NCBI GenBank assembly: GCA_029249445.1 | Contig: JAQWHI010000018.1 | Location: 186,001-250,000 of the forward strand | DNA length: 64,000 nucleotides | Direction of reading: 5' to 3' | From: Crocinitomicaceae bacterium | GTDB lineage: Bacteria; Bacteroidota; Bacteroidia; Flavobacteriales_D; Crocinitomicaceae | Shown here: positions 44,624 through 54,721 of the stretch, one piece after another | How the letters are laid out: every line of letters starts with the position of its first letter | Numbering within the stretch: position 1 is the first letter of the stretch | Position numbers and translations under genes: made by a program | The notes under the pieces: model-generated | Seen by the model: only the letters and a program-made list of their open reading frames with translations | Told to the model about the DNA's origin: nothing | Database searches by the model: none

Positions 44624-46912
44624 CTAATCTTCTAGTTCTTCCAAACGCTTTTGGCGTTGCATTGGGTTTTCACGTTTGTTTCTTTTTTTGAAAAGCTCGT
44701 AACGTGTAGGTTGACGTTTTTCTGGCCAAGAATTGTTGTTTAGGTCTGTATCTGCTGTTTCCAAAAACGGATCCAAACGAATCGCTTCAACTTCTTTTTG
44801 GAACATAAACACCTTTGATACTTTCTTTTCACTTCGTCTCCAGATTTCAGCAGGAATACGAACAACTTCATTGCTGCCATCAATAAAAGTAAATCTGAGG
44901 ATTAGTGGCATTGGTATACCGCCAAGGTTTGAAAATTTTAACTCGTAGAACTGCAAACCTGAGTTCAACAGCTCCAATTCCTTTCCAGAGAGTTTCTCTT
45001 TGAATTCAGCGTATTCTTTTAAGTGCAGTCGATCTACTGCATATACATCTCTTTTTCCGTAGAAGTCGTCAATGTCACCATCTCTTTCATTTACTGTTTC
45101 TTTTACCTCAGCCTTGTTACGTGTATCGCCAATGAATTGGTCTTTGTTTTCGTTTTGTTCTTTTTTGAAAGACATTTCAATATCAGGATTCATGGTGTTC
45201 AATTCGTACCAATTGACTTCATCCAAACTAATGTCTACATAGTCAGTTGTGAAGAACCAAGCTCTCCAGAACCAGTCTAAATCGACCGCTGAGGCATCTT
45301 CCATTGTTCTGAAAAAGTCAGCAGGTGATGGGTGTTTGAATTTCCAACGTTCACAATATATTTTGAATGCATAATCGAAAAGTTCTCTTCCCATTATCGT
45401 TTCACGCAAGATGTTGAGCGCTGTTGCTGGTTTTCCATAGGCGTTATTTCCGAATTGCCAAATTGATTCTGAATTGGTCATTATTGGAGAAATGAAATTT
45501 TGATCTCCTCTCATGTAGTCTGCAATCATATATGCTGGTCCACGGCGCGAAGGGTATCCACGTTCCCATTCTTGTTCTGTAAGGTATTGAACGAATGTAT
45601 TGAGTCCTTCATCCATCCATGTCCATTGGCGTTCATCTGAATTAATGATCATCGGAAAGAAGTTGTGTCCAACTTCATGAATGATAACACCCCACATTCC
45701 GTATTTGGTTCTCTCAGAATACGTGCCATCAGCTTCTGGTCTACCACCATTGAAGCAGATCATAGGATATTCCATTCCGATCCATTTTGAATGTACCGAT
45801 ATTGCCACGGGGTAAGGATAATCCACAGTGTATTTCGAGTAGGCTTTTAGCGTGTGTGCTACTAACTTTGTTGAGTAGCGCTCCCACAGAGGATTCCCTT
45901 CTTTCGGGTAATAGGACATTGCCAGTACATTTTTTCCGCCAATTTTCACACCTTGGGCATCCCAAATGAATTTACGTGATGATGCGAATGCAAAATCCCG
46001 AACATTCGTTGCTTTAAACACCCATGTTTTTTCTTTTTGTGATTTGTTACTCTCGGCTGAAAGGGCTTCTTCTGGAGTTACAACCATCAGCGGCGTGTCA
46101 GATTTGGCAGCTTTTTTGAGTCTGCTCCGTTGTTTGGATGACAGAACACTATTCCCATTTTGAAGTTCTCCTGTTGATCCAACGATGTGATCGGCCGGAA
46201 CGGTAATTGATACATCATAATCTCCGAAAGGTAAAGTAAACTCACCACGTCCAAGAAATTGTTTGTTTTGCCATCCTTCTACATCGTTGTATAAACACAT
46301 TCGCGGAAACCATTGAGCTATTGTATAGAGGTAGTTGTCGTCTTCCTTAAAGTACTCGTAACCTGAGCGGCCGCCAACTTTCATTCTGTCATTGATGTTA
46401 TACCACCATTCGATATTGAATGAGATACTTGCACCTGATGCCAATGCTTTGTCCAAATCAATACGCAACATTGTTTTGTTGATTGCATATTTTAAATCTC
46501 GTCCGGAAGTTGTTGTTACTTTTTGGATTTTAAATCCACCATCAAATTCAAACATTTTCTTTGAAACGTCTTGGATGGATCTAAAGTCCTCCATTTTATC
46601 AATGGAAATCAGTTTCGAGTCAGAGTCTTGTGCTCTCACATTTTGATCCAATTGAATCCACAAATAACTGAGGCGATCAGGAGAGTTGTTCGTGTAGGTG
46701 ATGGTCTCTTTTCCGCTAATTTTTTGTGCAGCGTCATCCAGTTTTACATCGATTTTATAATCTGCTTTTTGCTGATAGTACGAATGGCCTGGAGCTCCAG
46801 CAGCATTTCTGTATTCGTTTGGAGTTGGTAATTCTTCACCAAGTTGAGCGAATTTATTTTGTCCAAAACTAAATATTGGTGCGAAAAGCACCATTAATAA
46901 AACGTTCTTCAT
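44624..46912 (-). CDS. M1 family metallopeptidase (gluzincin)
   Basis: 762 residues with signal peptide (MKNVLLMVLFAPIFSFGQ). Zinc motif HEVGH in VIIHEVGHNFFPM, third ligand Glu in WMDEGLNTFVQYL, and the exopeptidase-like motif reads GMEYP instead of GAMEN, so strict aminopeptidase specificity is uncertain. An extended Lys/Arg-rich C-terminus follows. Its ATG overlaps the stop of the DUF6702-type gene by one base. Confidence 0.92.
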   Translation of the reverse strand: MKNVLLMVLFAPIFSFGQNKFAQLGEELPTPNEYRNAAGAPGHSYYQQKADYKIDVKLDDAAQKISGKETITYTNNSPDRLSYLWIQLDQNVRAQDSDSKLISIDKMEDFRSIQDVSKKMFEFDGGFKIQKVTTTSGRDLKYAINKTMLRIDLDKALASGASISFNIEWWYNINDRMKVGGRSGYEYFKEDDNYLYTIAQWFPRMCLYNDVEGWQNKQFLGRGEFTLPFGDYDVSITVPADHIVGSTGELQNGNSVLSSKQRSRLKKAAKSDTPLMVVTPEEALSAESNKSQKEKTWVFKATNVRDFAFASSRKFIWDAQGVKIGGKNVLAMSYYPKEGNPLWERYSTKLVAHTLKAYSKYTVDYPYPVAISVHSKWIGMEYPMICFNGGRPEADGTYSERTKYGMWGVIIHEVGHNFFPMIINSDERQWTWMDEGLNTFVQYLTEQEWERGYPSRRGPAYMIADYMRGDQNFISPIMTNSESIWQFGNNAYGKPATALNILRETIMGRELFDYAFKIYCERWKFKHPSPADFFRTMEDASAVDLDWFWRAWFFTTDYVDISLDEVNWYELNTMNPDIEMSFKKEQNENKDQFIGDTRNKAEVKETVNERDGDIDDFYGKRDVYAVDRLHLKEYAEFKEKLSGKELELLNSGLQFYELKFSNLGGIPMPLILRFTFIDGSNEVVRIPAEIWRRSEKKVSKVFMFQKEVEAIRLDPFLETADTDLNNNSWPEKRQPTRYELFKKRNKRENPMQRQKRLEELED

Positions 46913-47409
46913 TATTCGTTAATTTCTATGGTTTGTTCACTGGTTCTTTGTGTAAATGCTTTCGTGTGAATTTTGTCAAAGCAGTACAGGGTAATTTTAT
47001 TTTGTTGTTCGCTGTATTTCTCCATCAGCGAATTGAAGGTTATATTCAGAGTGTCCGTTAATGTCAGTGGTGCTGATTCGAGATAGAGATTGATCACGCC
47101 ATCAAGTTTGGATTCATGGCCTACCAGCTTAAAAACAGATTTTTCACCACCACTTTCGATCACAAATGTGTTGTTGATGTAATTTTCAACGACGCTCCTC
47201 TGTTCATTCGTTAAGGAAATCAAATCTCCTGCGTCAGTACCGTTATTTTTTAGTGTTCGCTCGAAATCGTGGGCAGTCAAAGAAAGTGTTGCTTCGAAGC
47301 AAAGTGTAAATGTATTGTATTCAACTTCAGCGAAACCAAAATAATATTTGTGTGCGAATGAGTTTGAGCACATGCCTGTTACCAATACTATGGAGAAGAG
47401 GAATTTCAT
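46912..47409 (-). CDS. DUF6702-type exported protein
   Basis: 165 residues with signal peptide (MKFLFSIVLVTGMCSNSFA). The mature part starts HKYYFGFAEVEYN, typical of the group that commonly precedes M1 peptidase genes in Bacteroidota, where the two are read together; here they are coupled (TAATG). Predicted beta-sandwich, periplasmic or surface. Function unknown. Confidence 0.82.
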   Translation of the reverse strand: MKFLFSIVLVTGMCSNSFAHKYYFGFAEVEYNTFTLCFEATLSLTAHDFERTLKNNGTDAGDLISLTNEQRSVVENYINNTFVIESGGEKSVFKLVGHESKLDGVINLYLESAPLTLTDTLNITFNSLMEKYSEQQNKITLYCFDKIHTKAFTQRTSEQTIEINE

Positions 47410-47423
47410 ATCTAATTAAAGCG

Positions 47424-47431
47424 CAAAATTA
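47424..47431 (-). promoter_or_regulatory. -7 promoter element of the DUF6702-M1 operon
   Basis: On the minus strand TAATTTTG, exact match, 14 bases before the ATG at 47409. Confidence 0.5.
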
Positions 47432-47513
47432 CGAATTTCTACATAGAATTACACCACGCATTGCTTGGTATCCTGAATTCGATTTCAAAACTGAATCTTC
47501 CTTTGGTGAATTT

Positions 47514-48170
47514 TTAGGCGTTTCCTTTCGCGTAGTCTGCAAGAAATGTTTCTAAACCAGACGTTGTAAGCGGATGATTTAATAATGCTTTAATTGCTTT
47601 TAGCGGCACCGTTGCCACGTCAGCTCCGATTTCTGCGCAGTTGATGATGTGCATTGGATGTCGCACTGAAGCTGCCAATATTTCTGTGTCAAAAGCATAG
47701 TTATCGTAAATCCCTCGAATTTGTGCGATGAGTTGCACGCCCTCTGTTGAAATATCGTCCAATCTTCCGAGAAATGGCGAGATGTATGTAGCTCCCGCTT
47801 TTGCCGCCATAAGCGCCTGTCCTGCCGAGAAGATAAGCGTGCAGTTGGTTTTAATGCCTTTTGATGAAAAATATTTTATTGCTTTGATACCATCTGCGAT
47901 CATTGGTACTTTTACTACGATATTTTTGTGTAATGAAGCCAAATGCTCACCTTCCTGAACAATTCCATCGAAGTCCGTAGCAATAACTTCCGCACTAATT
48001 GGTCCATCAACAATGGAACATATTTTTACATAGTGGTTTAAGATATTATCTGTTCCAGTAATTCCTTCTTTGGCCATTAGAGAAGGATTGGTGGTCACTC
48101 CGTCAAGTACTCCAAGATCATTGGCCTCTTTTATTTCATCAAGATTTGCGGTATCAATAAAGAATTTCAT
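47514..48170 (-). CDS. Fructose-6-phosphate aldolase / transaldolase-like protein
   Basis: 218 residues, the short transaldolase subfamily. [29 protein letters not shown], the Schiff-base Lys in VVKVPM (about residue 86), [11 protein letters not shown] and SPFLGRLDD. In this short family activity may be fructose-6-phosphate aldolase or transaldolase; sequence inspection cannot decide. Cytoplasmic, sugar-phosphate metabolism. Monocistronic. Confidence 0.92.
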   Translation of the reverse strand: MKFFIDTANLDEIKEANDLGVLDGVTTNPSLMAKEGITGTDNILNHYVKICSIVDGPISAEVIATDFDGIVQEGEHLASLHKNIVVKVPMIADGIKAIKYFSSKGIKTNCTLIFSAGQALMAAKAGATYISPFLGRLDDISTEGVQLIAQIRGIYDNYAFDTEILAASVRHPMHIINCAEIGADVATVPLKAIKALLNHPLTTSGLETFLADYAKGNA

Positions 48171-48303
48171 TTGTATCTGTTTTGGAAGCTAAAATAAGGA
48201 ACTTGCTACTCAATGAGTGGTCAAATTGCAATGAGTTATACACCCTTTTTTAACAATTGATATTCTAGGGTTTTACTGAAGTCGTGTGTAAAATGGGTTT
48301 TAA

Positions 48304-48315
48304 AGAAAAAAAAGA
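48304..48315 (-). terminator. T-rich end of the SRP RNA transcript
   Basis: On the minus strand the closing stem CTTACCCC is followed directly by TCTTTTTTTCTTTA, so the RNA's own stem acts as the terminator hairpin. Confidence 0.6.
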
Positions 48316-48413
48316 GGGGTAAGCTACTCGCATCGCACCGCTACAACCTCATACCCTTGCTACGTTCCCGTCCTGGGGGATTCTGAGGGAGCTGGTCGTA
48401 CAAGACTTACCCC
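48316..48413 (-). ncRNA. ffs: Signal recognition particle RNA (4.5S type)
   Basis: 98 bases on the minus strand. The ends pair (GGGGTAAG at the 5' end, CTTACCCC at the 3' end). The apical domain has the GGAA tetraloop closed by ACG/CGU, followed by AGCAAGG, matching the conserved Ffh-binding loop of bacterial SRP RNA (GGAA, then AGCA...AAGG). Short, single-hairpin type without Alu domain. It binds Ffh and targets membrane proteins. A -33/-7 promoter directly precedes it and a T-run follows. Confidence 0.9.
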
Positions 48414-48418
48414 AGCGG

Positions 48419-48448
48419 CAAAAGTAGCATGATTCTTCATTATTGCAA
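48419..48448 (-). promoter_or_regulatory. Promoter of the SRP RNA
   Basis: On the minus strand TTG (48446-48448), 19 bases, TACTTTTG (48419-48426), ending 5 bases before the RNA's first base. The spacing independently supports the mapped 5' end. Confidence 0.65.
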
Positions 48449-48551
48449 TGGATTCTTTAGAAATTCTGATTAAAATGTGTAAAAAACTGATTTATAGAAT
48501 AGAAGTTGATAACGTTCTTATTCAAACGACATTGGTATCGTAAATTGGGGC

Positions 48552-48584
48552 AAAAAAAATCCGTCTGACTTTGCCAGACGGATT
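48552..48584 (-). terminator. Terminator after the ferredoxin gene
   Basis: On the minus strand AATCCGTCTG, short loop, CAGACGGATT, then eight T. A strong 10-bp stem. Confidence 0.88.
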
Positions 48585-48607
48585 ATATTATCGATATCAA
48601 TGATGAC

Positions 48608-48958
<351 letters not shown>

Positions 48959-48975
48959 CTAATCTGTATTTGGTG

Positions 48976-48983
48976 CAAATATA
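48976..48983 (-). promoter_or_regulatory. -7 promoter element of the ferredoxin gene
   Basis: On the minus strand TATATTTG, exact match, 20 bases before the ATG at 48955. Confidence 0.5.
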
Positions 48984-49020
48984 CTTATGAATTATAAATA
49001 CAGAATCACGAATTATAAAT

Positions 49021-49028
49021 TATTTTTG
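49021..49028 (+). promoter_or_regulatory. -7 promoter element of the acyl-CoA reductase gene
   Basis: TATTTTTG, exact TAnnTTTG match, only 4 bases before the GTG start at 49033. Confidence 0.4.
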
Positions 49029-49032
49029 CACA

Positions 49033-50082
49033 GTGAAGAAACAAGAAATAATCAAGGGATTTGAACAGCTTGGGCTATTAATGCAGGCATTGGGCGAAAA
49101 TAAGGATTGGGTTGACTTTTCTACCGGGCTCACCGAAGATGAGTATTTGGAAATACAGAAAGTGATCAACAGACAGATTAGTTACAATGGCTGGTTTACG
49201 AAGAAGAATGTGAAACAGAGTTTGTATGCCCTAGGTATTCAGTTGTCAATGAGTAATTTAGACAAATGGTCTTCTATTTATACTTTCAGTGATAGTCCAA
49301 AACGTATTGGGGTCATTATGGCTGGAAATATTCCATTGGTAGGCTTCCATGACTTTCTCTCTGTCTTGGTTTCTGGAAATACGATTGTCGCAAAACTCAG
49401 TTCAGACGATTCTACTTTATTGCCTGCACTTGCAGGCCATTTGATTCAGTTTGTTCCCGCATTGAAAGAGCGTATTGAATTTACTTCGGGAAGAATAGGT
49501 GAAGTTGATGCCATTATTGCTACGGGTAGTGATAACTCAGTAAAGTACTTTGAGCAATATTTTGGAAAATACCCGCATATTTTCAGAAAGAATAGAACTT
49601 CAGTAGCTGTGCTAACGGAAGATGAAACGCAATCTGACATTGAGCGATTGGGGGAGGATATCTTCTGTTATTTTGGTCTAGGTTGCAGGAGTGTATCACA
49701 TCTACTTTTACCTGAAGGGTTTGATATGAATCGATTTTTTGAGGGGGTTGTATCGTATGGCGATGTGATCAATAATAATAAATACGGGAACAATTACGAC
49801 TATAACAAGGCTGTTTATCTGATGAACAAGCATGCTTTGCTAGATAATAATTTTGTTCTGCTTCGTGAATCAGACGAGTTGTTTTCACCATTGGCGATGA
49901 TTCATTATCAATTTTACAAGAGTCAAGGCGAGATTGACGCTTATCTTTCAAAGTACAGCGAGCAGATTCAAGTGGTAGTCGGTAAAAACTATTTGAATTT
50001 TGGAAATTCTCAATGCCCCGGCTTAAGCGATTATGCCGATGGTGTGGATGTCATGCGTTGGATTGAAGGGCTGAATTCTTAG
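49033..50082 (+). CDS. Acyl-CoA reductase (LuxC-like)
   Basis: 349 residues, shorter than Vibrio LuxC (about 480). NAD(P)-dependent reduction of acyl-CoA to aldehyde. The aldehyde-dehydrogenase-like catalytic Cys is in GLGCRSVSHLLLP (about residue 220); the nucleotide region is IGVIMAGNIPLVGFHDFLSVLVSGN. No LuxE or LuxD gene is adjacent. The GTG at 49033 keeps the N-terminal block KKQEIIKGFEQLG but lies just 4 bases after a -7 element, so either the mRNA is leaderless or the true start is the ATG at 49081. Confidence 0.85.
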   Translation: MKKQEIIKGFEQLGLLMQALGENKDWVDFSTGLTEDEYLEIQKVINRQISYNGWFTKKNVKQSLYALGIQLSMSNLDKWSSIYTFSDSPKRIGVIMAGNIPLVGFHDFLSVLVSGNTIVAKLSSDDSTLLPALAGHLIQFVPALKERIEFTSGRIGEVDAIIATGSDNSVKYFEQYFGKYPHIFRKNRTSVAVLTEDETQSDIERLGEDIFCYFGLGCRSVSHLLLPEGFDMNRFFEGVVSYGDVINNNKYGNNYDYNKAVYLMNKHALLDNNFVLLRESDELFSPLAMIHYQFYKSQGEIDAYLSKYSEQIQVVVGKNYLNFGNSQCPGLSDYADGVDVMRWIEGLNS

Positions 50083-50110
50083 CGTTTCGGATGCATATTG
50101 CGTTTGACTC

Positions 50111-53100
50111 TTATTTAAAAAAGAACTCATCCACAAACAACCAGGTCGGATTGCCTTCTCCAAGGTGCCATTCAGGACATTTCGATACTCTTGAGGCTTT
50201 TACTCTGATTTGTTTGACTTTTTTCTTTGTTTCTGTTTTAAAAGAGACATTTGTATTGTGCGGGTATTGGTCTTTTTCAATCTCGGTAGCCAGTACTTTG
50301 GTGTCAGAATATAGGGTGTTATCTTCATAGGTTATATCGATCCGCACATCTTTTGGAAAAAAGATCCAAGATTTCATGTCGCTTAAAATTCCAAGTCCCA
50401 TTTCTTTGATAACTGTCGGCTCGTTAAATCGCACGATAAACTCTAAATCTTGATCCCAATATCCCTGCCAATCACCAGTTCTGTATTCATTTCCTCCTCG
50501 AATTTCATCAATTAACGTAAGTTCACCTGAGGCAGCATATTGATTGTCGTATTTGGAAATAAGATCAATTGATACATTTTTGTTTTTCTTCATAAATTGA
50601 TTCGAAACAACAGCACTGTAATGCTTGCCATCGGTTGCACATGCTTTAATGGTTGTTGGTTCGTCAATGTTGAAAGTTGTATTAAATTTAAGCGCTGATG
50701 AGCTGTTTATTGGGCTTGTACCATCAGTTGTATACTTAATTTTGTAATTTTCTTTGTTGATTACGTTTAGGTCGACTGACATAGTTGTATTGAAAATACG
50801 TTCTTCTTGCTTAATAAATGGAGCGGGAACAAATGTTTCAGGAAATGATTTTATGGTTTGAACAGCTGTGTAATTCGCCCTACTTGGATTGGATTGTTTC
50901 CCCATAACAAACTGAAGTGTACCGCCTGATAAAAGTTCCTCGTGTGTTATGTAGTGCCTTTTCAGTTCTTTTCCATTGAATAGCACTTGCTGAATGAATT
51001 TGTTTTCTTCGGTAGCGTTTGATACTATCTTTAACATTTTTCCATTTTCAAGTTCAATCTGTGCGCGATTGGCAAGGGGGCGTCCAAATTCATAACTCGG
51101 AATGGATGGAGCAATTTGATAGAGCCCAAGAGCGCTCAATACATACCAAGAAGACATTTGTCCGCAGTCTTCATTTCCCGAGAGTCCATCAGGGGAATTT
51201 TGGTACATTTCTTTTTGAATTTTATCAATGTAATATTGTGTTTTTTCTGGCGCATTTGTGTAGTTGTAGAGGTAGGCCATATGGTGCGAAGGTTCATTTC
51301 CGTGGGCGTATTGGCCGATTAATCCTGTAATGTCTACTTGATGGCGACCGGTCAAATTCATTTCTGTTGTAAAGAGTCGATCAAGCCACAATTCTAGTGA
51401 ATCTTTGCCGCCAATCAAATCAGTGAGAACACCAACCGCATGAGGCGCATACAATGAATATTGCCAACTGTTTGCTTCAGTGTAATTAAAGTTAACTTCG
51501 GCAGGATTAAACGGTGAATGCCATTGTCCTGAGCGCCGACCACGCATAAAATTTACATTTGGATCAAATAAATTGACGAAGTGCATCGCACGATTTTTAT
51601 AAACGGGTAGAAGGTCGTTGTATGTTTCGTCTCCGGAACGATCACTATAGATTTTCAACATTTGATAAATGCAAAAGTCATCGTATGCATATTCAAGTGT
51701 TTTCGAGACAGATTCTGGTTCAACCCCGGTGCTCAAAAAGCCTTCTTTGGCATATTCACGTTTGCCATATTCATCAAGTGTAGAGGTTTTTATCATTGCC
51801 TCCAATGCTTTTTTTGTTTCATAGTCATCGATTCCTTTGGCGTAAGCATCAGCAATAACAGAAACACTGTGATATCCGATCATACATTCTGTTTCGTTGC
51901 CTGCGAGTTCCCATACTGGAAGGTCACCGTGATAGTCATCAAACCGAAGAAAGGTATTGATGAACGCATTTGTCCTTTCTATTTGTGTAATAGTGAAAAG
52001 AGGATGGGTTGCACGGTAGGTATCCCAAAGTGAGAAGACTGTGTAATTCTCATAATCTGAATCAGACAGTCGATAAATGTTTTCGCCATACCTATAGCTT
52101 CCATCGACATCATTTGAAACATTTGGATTCAAAAAAGAATGGTACAATCCAGTATAAAAATTGGTCATTACCTCTTCGTTGTCCGTGTAGAATTTAATTT
52201 TATTCAATTCCTTACGCCACATGTTTTGCACTCTGCGCTTTGTTGCCTCAAAATTCCAGTCTGGAATTTCCTTGTGTAAGTTGAGTCGTGCGCCCTTTTC
52301 ATTCACATGCGACATACCTACTTTGATATTGACACGTCGCATTTCTTTTGGAAAAATGAGAAGCAGTTTGTTTTGCCCTTCTTTCTCAATCACTTCTGCT
52401 TTTATGAAAGGTTGGTCCAATTCTAAATGAAAATAGAAGTGTTGTTTTGTTGCCCATGAGTGAGAGATTCTTGCTCCTGAAACGGTCTGTTTATCAATGA
52501 TATCTAATTTACTCGAAAGTACTTTGTCCCGATGGTCCAAATCAATTAGAATTGACTTTTCGTCGTTCATATTGTTGAAGGTATACTCATGGAAGCCTGC
52601 TCTCTGAGTAGTTGTCAAGCGCACATTCATTTCACCACGATTGAGTTCAACGCTGTAGTATCCTGGTTCTGCCTTTTCCATTTCGTGAGAAAAATAAGCG
52701 CTGTATCCATCCTCTGATAAATAGCCTGGTAGTGTTTTTGCTTTTCCTGATTGAGGTACGATTAATAGGTCACCATAATCACTTACGCCCGTTCCACTGA
52801 GATGCGTATGACTGAAGCCATACAGGATAGAATCGGAGTAATGGTATCCTGAACACCCATCCCAGCCGTCATATCTCGTGTCGGGACTTAGCTGCATCAT
52901 TCCAAATGGTGCACTAGCGCCGGGGTAAGTATGGCCGTGCCCCCCTGTTCCGATGAAGGTATTGACAAATTTAAGTTTGTTTGAACTTAGAGCGTCTTTT
53001 TCCGAATTTAATGACGGCTTTATCATCTCTCGTGCGCGATCCGATGCGGATTTCAGTTCATTAATTTGCGAGTGACTCTGAAGCGCTGAAAAGATGAGGG

Positions 53101-53122
53101 TGATAAGAATTAAGTTCTTCAT
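50111..53122 (-). CDS. GH92 alpha-mannosidase-type glycoside hydrolase
   Basis: 1003 residues with signal peptide (MKNLILITLIFSALQSHSQ). The GH92 region is unmistakable: FIGTGGHGHTYPGASAPFGMMQLSPDTR, then GCSGYHY, SLWDTYRATHP, GNETECMIGYHSV, and GNEDCGQMSSWYVLSALGLYQIAP. After about residue 750 come a chitobiase/Fn3-associated-like segment (KIKYTTDGTSP) and a C-terminal beta-sandwich resembling an F5/8 or PA14-type carbohydrate-binding part. Family members are Ca-dependent exo-alpha-mannosidases; linkage is unknown. An in-frame ATG lies 9 bases earlier (53131). Last gene of the rarA operon. Confidence 0.93.
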   Translation of the reverse strand: MKNLILITLIFSALQSHSQINELKSASDRAREMIKPSLNSEKDALSSNKLKFVNTFIGTGGHGHTYPGASAPFGMMQLSPDTRYDGWDGCSGYHYSDSILYGFSHTHLSGTGVSDYGDLLIVPQSGKAKTLPGYLSEDGYSAYFSHEMEKAEPGYYSVELNRGEMNVRLTTTQRAGFHEYTFNNMNDEKSILIDLDHRDKVLSSKLDIIDKQTVSGARISHSWATKQHFYFHLELDQPFIKAEVIEKEGQNKLLLIFPKEMRRVNIKVGMSHVNEKGARLNLHKEIPDWNFEATKRRVQNMWRKELNKIKFYTDNEEVMTNFYTGLYHSFLNPNVSNDVDGSYRYGENIYRLSDSDYENYTVFSLWDTYRATHPLFTITQIERTNAFINTFLRFDDYHGDLPVWELAGNETECMIGYHSVSVIADAYAKGIDDYETKKALEAMIKTSTLDEYGKREYAKEGFLSTGVEPESVSKTLEYAYDDFCIYQMLKIYSDRSGDETYNDLLPVYKNRAMHFVNLFDPNVNFMRGRRSGQWHSPFNPAEVNFNYTEANSWQYSLYAPHAVGVLTDLIGGKDSLELWLDRLFTTEMNLTGRHQVDITGLIGQYAHGNEPSHHMAYLYNYTNAPEKTQYYIDKIQKEMYQNSPDGLSGNEDCGQMSSWYVLSALGLYQIAPSIPSYEFGRPLANRAQIELENGKMLKIVSNATEENKFIQQVLFNGKELKRHYITHEELLSGGTLQFVMGKQSNPSRANYTAVQTIKSFPETFVPAPFIKQEERIFNTTMSVDLNVINKENYKIKYTTDGTSPINSSSALKFNTTFNIDEPTTIKACATDGKHYSAVVSNQFMKKNKNVSIDLISKYDNQYAASGELTLIDEIRGGNEYRTGDWQGYWDQDLEFIVRFNEPTVIKEMGLGILSDMKSWIFFPKDVRIDITYEDNTLYSDTKVLATEIEKDQYPHNTNVSFKTETKKKVKQIRVKASRVSKCPEWHLGEGNPTWLFVDEFFFK

Positions 53123-53131
53123 GTGTTGCAA

Positions 53132-54067
53132 TTATTTTTTCCAAACGAGTGAACATGCACCCAATACAGCAGCATTTTTGTCGTGAAGTGTTGAGATGCG
53201 TATTTCAATTTTATCCTTATAGATGTGCAAAAGTCCCTTTTCCATTTGAGTTTTGACTTTTTTAGCAAATGTTTGTCCGCTTTGAGCAATTCCTCCGAAG
53301 AGAATATATGCTGATGGGCTAGAGAAGCAGGCAAAGTCGGCGAGCGCATCTCCGAGAATTTTTGCCGTGTAATCCACAATTTCTTCAGCGAATTTATCAC
53401 CACTCGCTGCAAATTCAAAAACCTGATCTGCGCGCGGGTCAGCAATTTTAACCAACGAGGAGTTTGCTTTGTGTTCCGATTCAAGTTCAGTAATGGAGCG
53501 AACGACACCTGTTGCTGAAGTATAGGTTTCAAGACATCCTTTTCTTCCACATCCGCAGCTTCTACCGTCTGGTATGACTCGAATATGACCGTATTCGCAT
53601 GCAAATCCATCGTGACCATAGACGAGGTTTTCATTCACAATAACACCGCTTCCCAATCCCGTTCCCAGTGTTATAGATACAAAGTCTTTCAATCCACGTC
53701 CCGCACCATAGATGAGTTCACCGAGTGCTGCAGCATTTGCATCATTTGTGAGGATTGCTTTGGTTTTAAATCGGGATTCAAATAAGTGAACAATTGGAAC
53801 AAGCCCACTCCAAGTTAAGTTGGGAGCAAATTCAATTGTTCCTGAAAAAAAGTTTCCATTGGGTGCCCCAATTCCAATGCCTATTATTTTTGATAGATGT
53901 CCAGCTTCCTTAACACACTGGTATATTTTATCAACCAATTCTCCTGGTGTTTCGAATTCTCTTGTAGGCAAAGATTCTTCGTAGTAGATAGATCCGTTCC
54001 TGTCAGAGATACCAAAAACAGAATTTGTACCTCCAATATCAACACCAAGCGCTAAAGTTTTGTTCAT
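53132..54067 (-). CDS. ROK family sugar kinase (glucokinase-like)
   Basis: 311 residues. Phosphate-1 motif GVDIGGTN at the N-terminus, GIGIGAPNG, the catalytic Asp in LTNDANAAALGE, GLGSGVI, and the ROK zinc site CGCGRKGCLE. No HTH domain, so a kinase rather than a NagC-type regulator. Substrate (glucose, mannose or N-acetyl sugar) not decidable. Placed directly before the GH92 gene, it could phosphorylate sugar released by it (inference). Confidence 0.92.
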   Translation of the reverse strand: MNKTLALGVDIGGTNSVFGISDRNGSIYYEESLPTREFETPGELVDKIYQCVKEAGHLSKIIGIGIGAPNGNFFSGTIEFAPNLTWSGLVPIVHLFESRFKTKAILTNDANAAALGELIYGAGRGLKDFVSITLGTGLGSGVIVNENLVYGHDGFACEYGHIRVIPDGRSCGCGRKGCLETYTSATGVVRSITELESEHKANSSLVKIADPRADQVFEFAASGDKFAEEIVDYTAKILGDALADFACFSSPSAYILFGGIAQSGQTFAKKVKTQMEKGLLHIYKDKIEIRISTLHDKNAAVLGACSLVWKK

Positions 54068-54721
54068 TTATTTATTTTCTGGTTGAAAATTCCACTCCAC
54101 GAAAAATTGCGTCAAAAAACCTTCCATAAATTGATGTCTTTCCTTTCCGATTGCTTTACCGGTGGATGTGTTCAGTCTGTCAGATAAAAGTAATAATTTC
54201 TCGTAAAAATGGTTAATCGTACTTGTGGTTTTGTTTGCATATTCCTCGAATGATTCATGCATTTCAGCCTTTAATTCGGGCGCATGCATTGGTTGGCCTT
54301 TGTGTCCGCCGTAGGCAAATGTTCGACCAATACCGATTGCCCCAATAGCATCAATACGATCGGCGTCTTGAACAATTTTTCCTTCGAGTGTATTCATTTC
54401 TGACGGTGTATTTGCCCCTTTGTAACTCACATGATCGACGATGTATACAACTTGTTCTATTTTCTCCTTCGGGTAATTGTGTTTTTGTAAAAGTGAACGG
54501 GTAACTTTTCCGCCTTCGTCAAGTTTTCCTCCATTGAACTTATGATCTGAAATATCATGGAGTAATGCGGCCAATTCAATGATTTCTAGATCGCCACCTT
54601 CTTTGGATTGAATATGGCGTGCTAAATTGAATACACGCATAATGTGATGCCAATCATGGCCCGTAGTGTCTTGCTCAAATTGAGCACGAATTTCTTGTTT
54701 TATTTTTTCTACAATTGTCAT
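54068..54721 (-). CDS. HD-domain phosphohydrolase
   Basis: 217 residues. H..HD..D metal motif: DWHHIMRVFNLARHI, LLHDISDHK, and later VQDADRIDAIGAIGIGR. Resembles YedJ/YpgQ-type HD hydrolases acting on nucleotides. No other domain. Its ATG overlaps the Ycf48-like stop (ATGA). Confidence 0.9.
   Translation of the reverse strand: MTIVEKIKQEIRAQFEQDTTGHDWHHIMRVFNLARHIQSKEGGDLEIIELAALLHDISDHKFNGGKLDEGGKVTRSLLQKHNYPKEKIEQVVYIVDHVSYKGANTPSEMNTLEGKIVQDADRIDAIGAIGIGRTFAYGGHKGQPMHAPELKAEMHESFEEYANKTTSTINHFYEKLLLLSDRLNTSTGKAIGKERHQFMEGFLTQFFVEWNFQPENK

Noticed and set aside
48976-49033. CRISPR-like or direct repeats in AT-rich gaps (AATTATAAAT motifs at 48990-49020)
   Set aside because: Only two imperfect short copies, explained by AT richness and divergent promoters.
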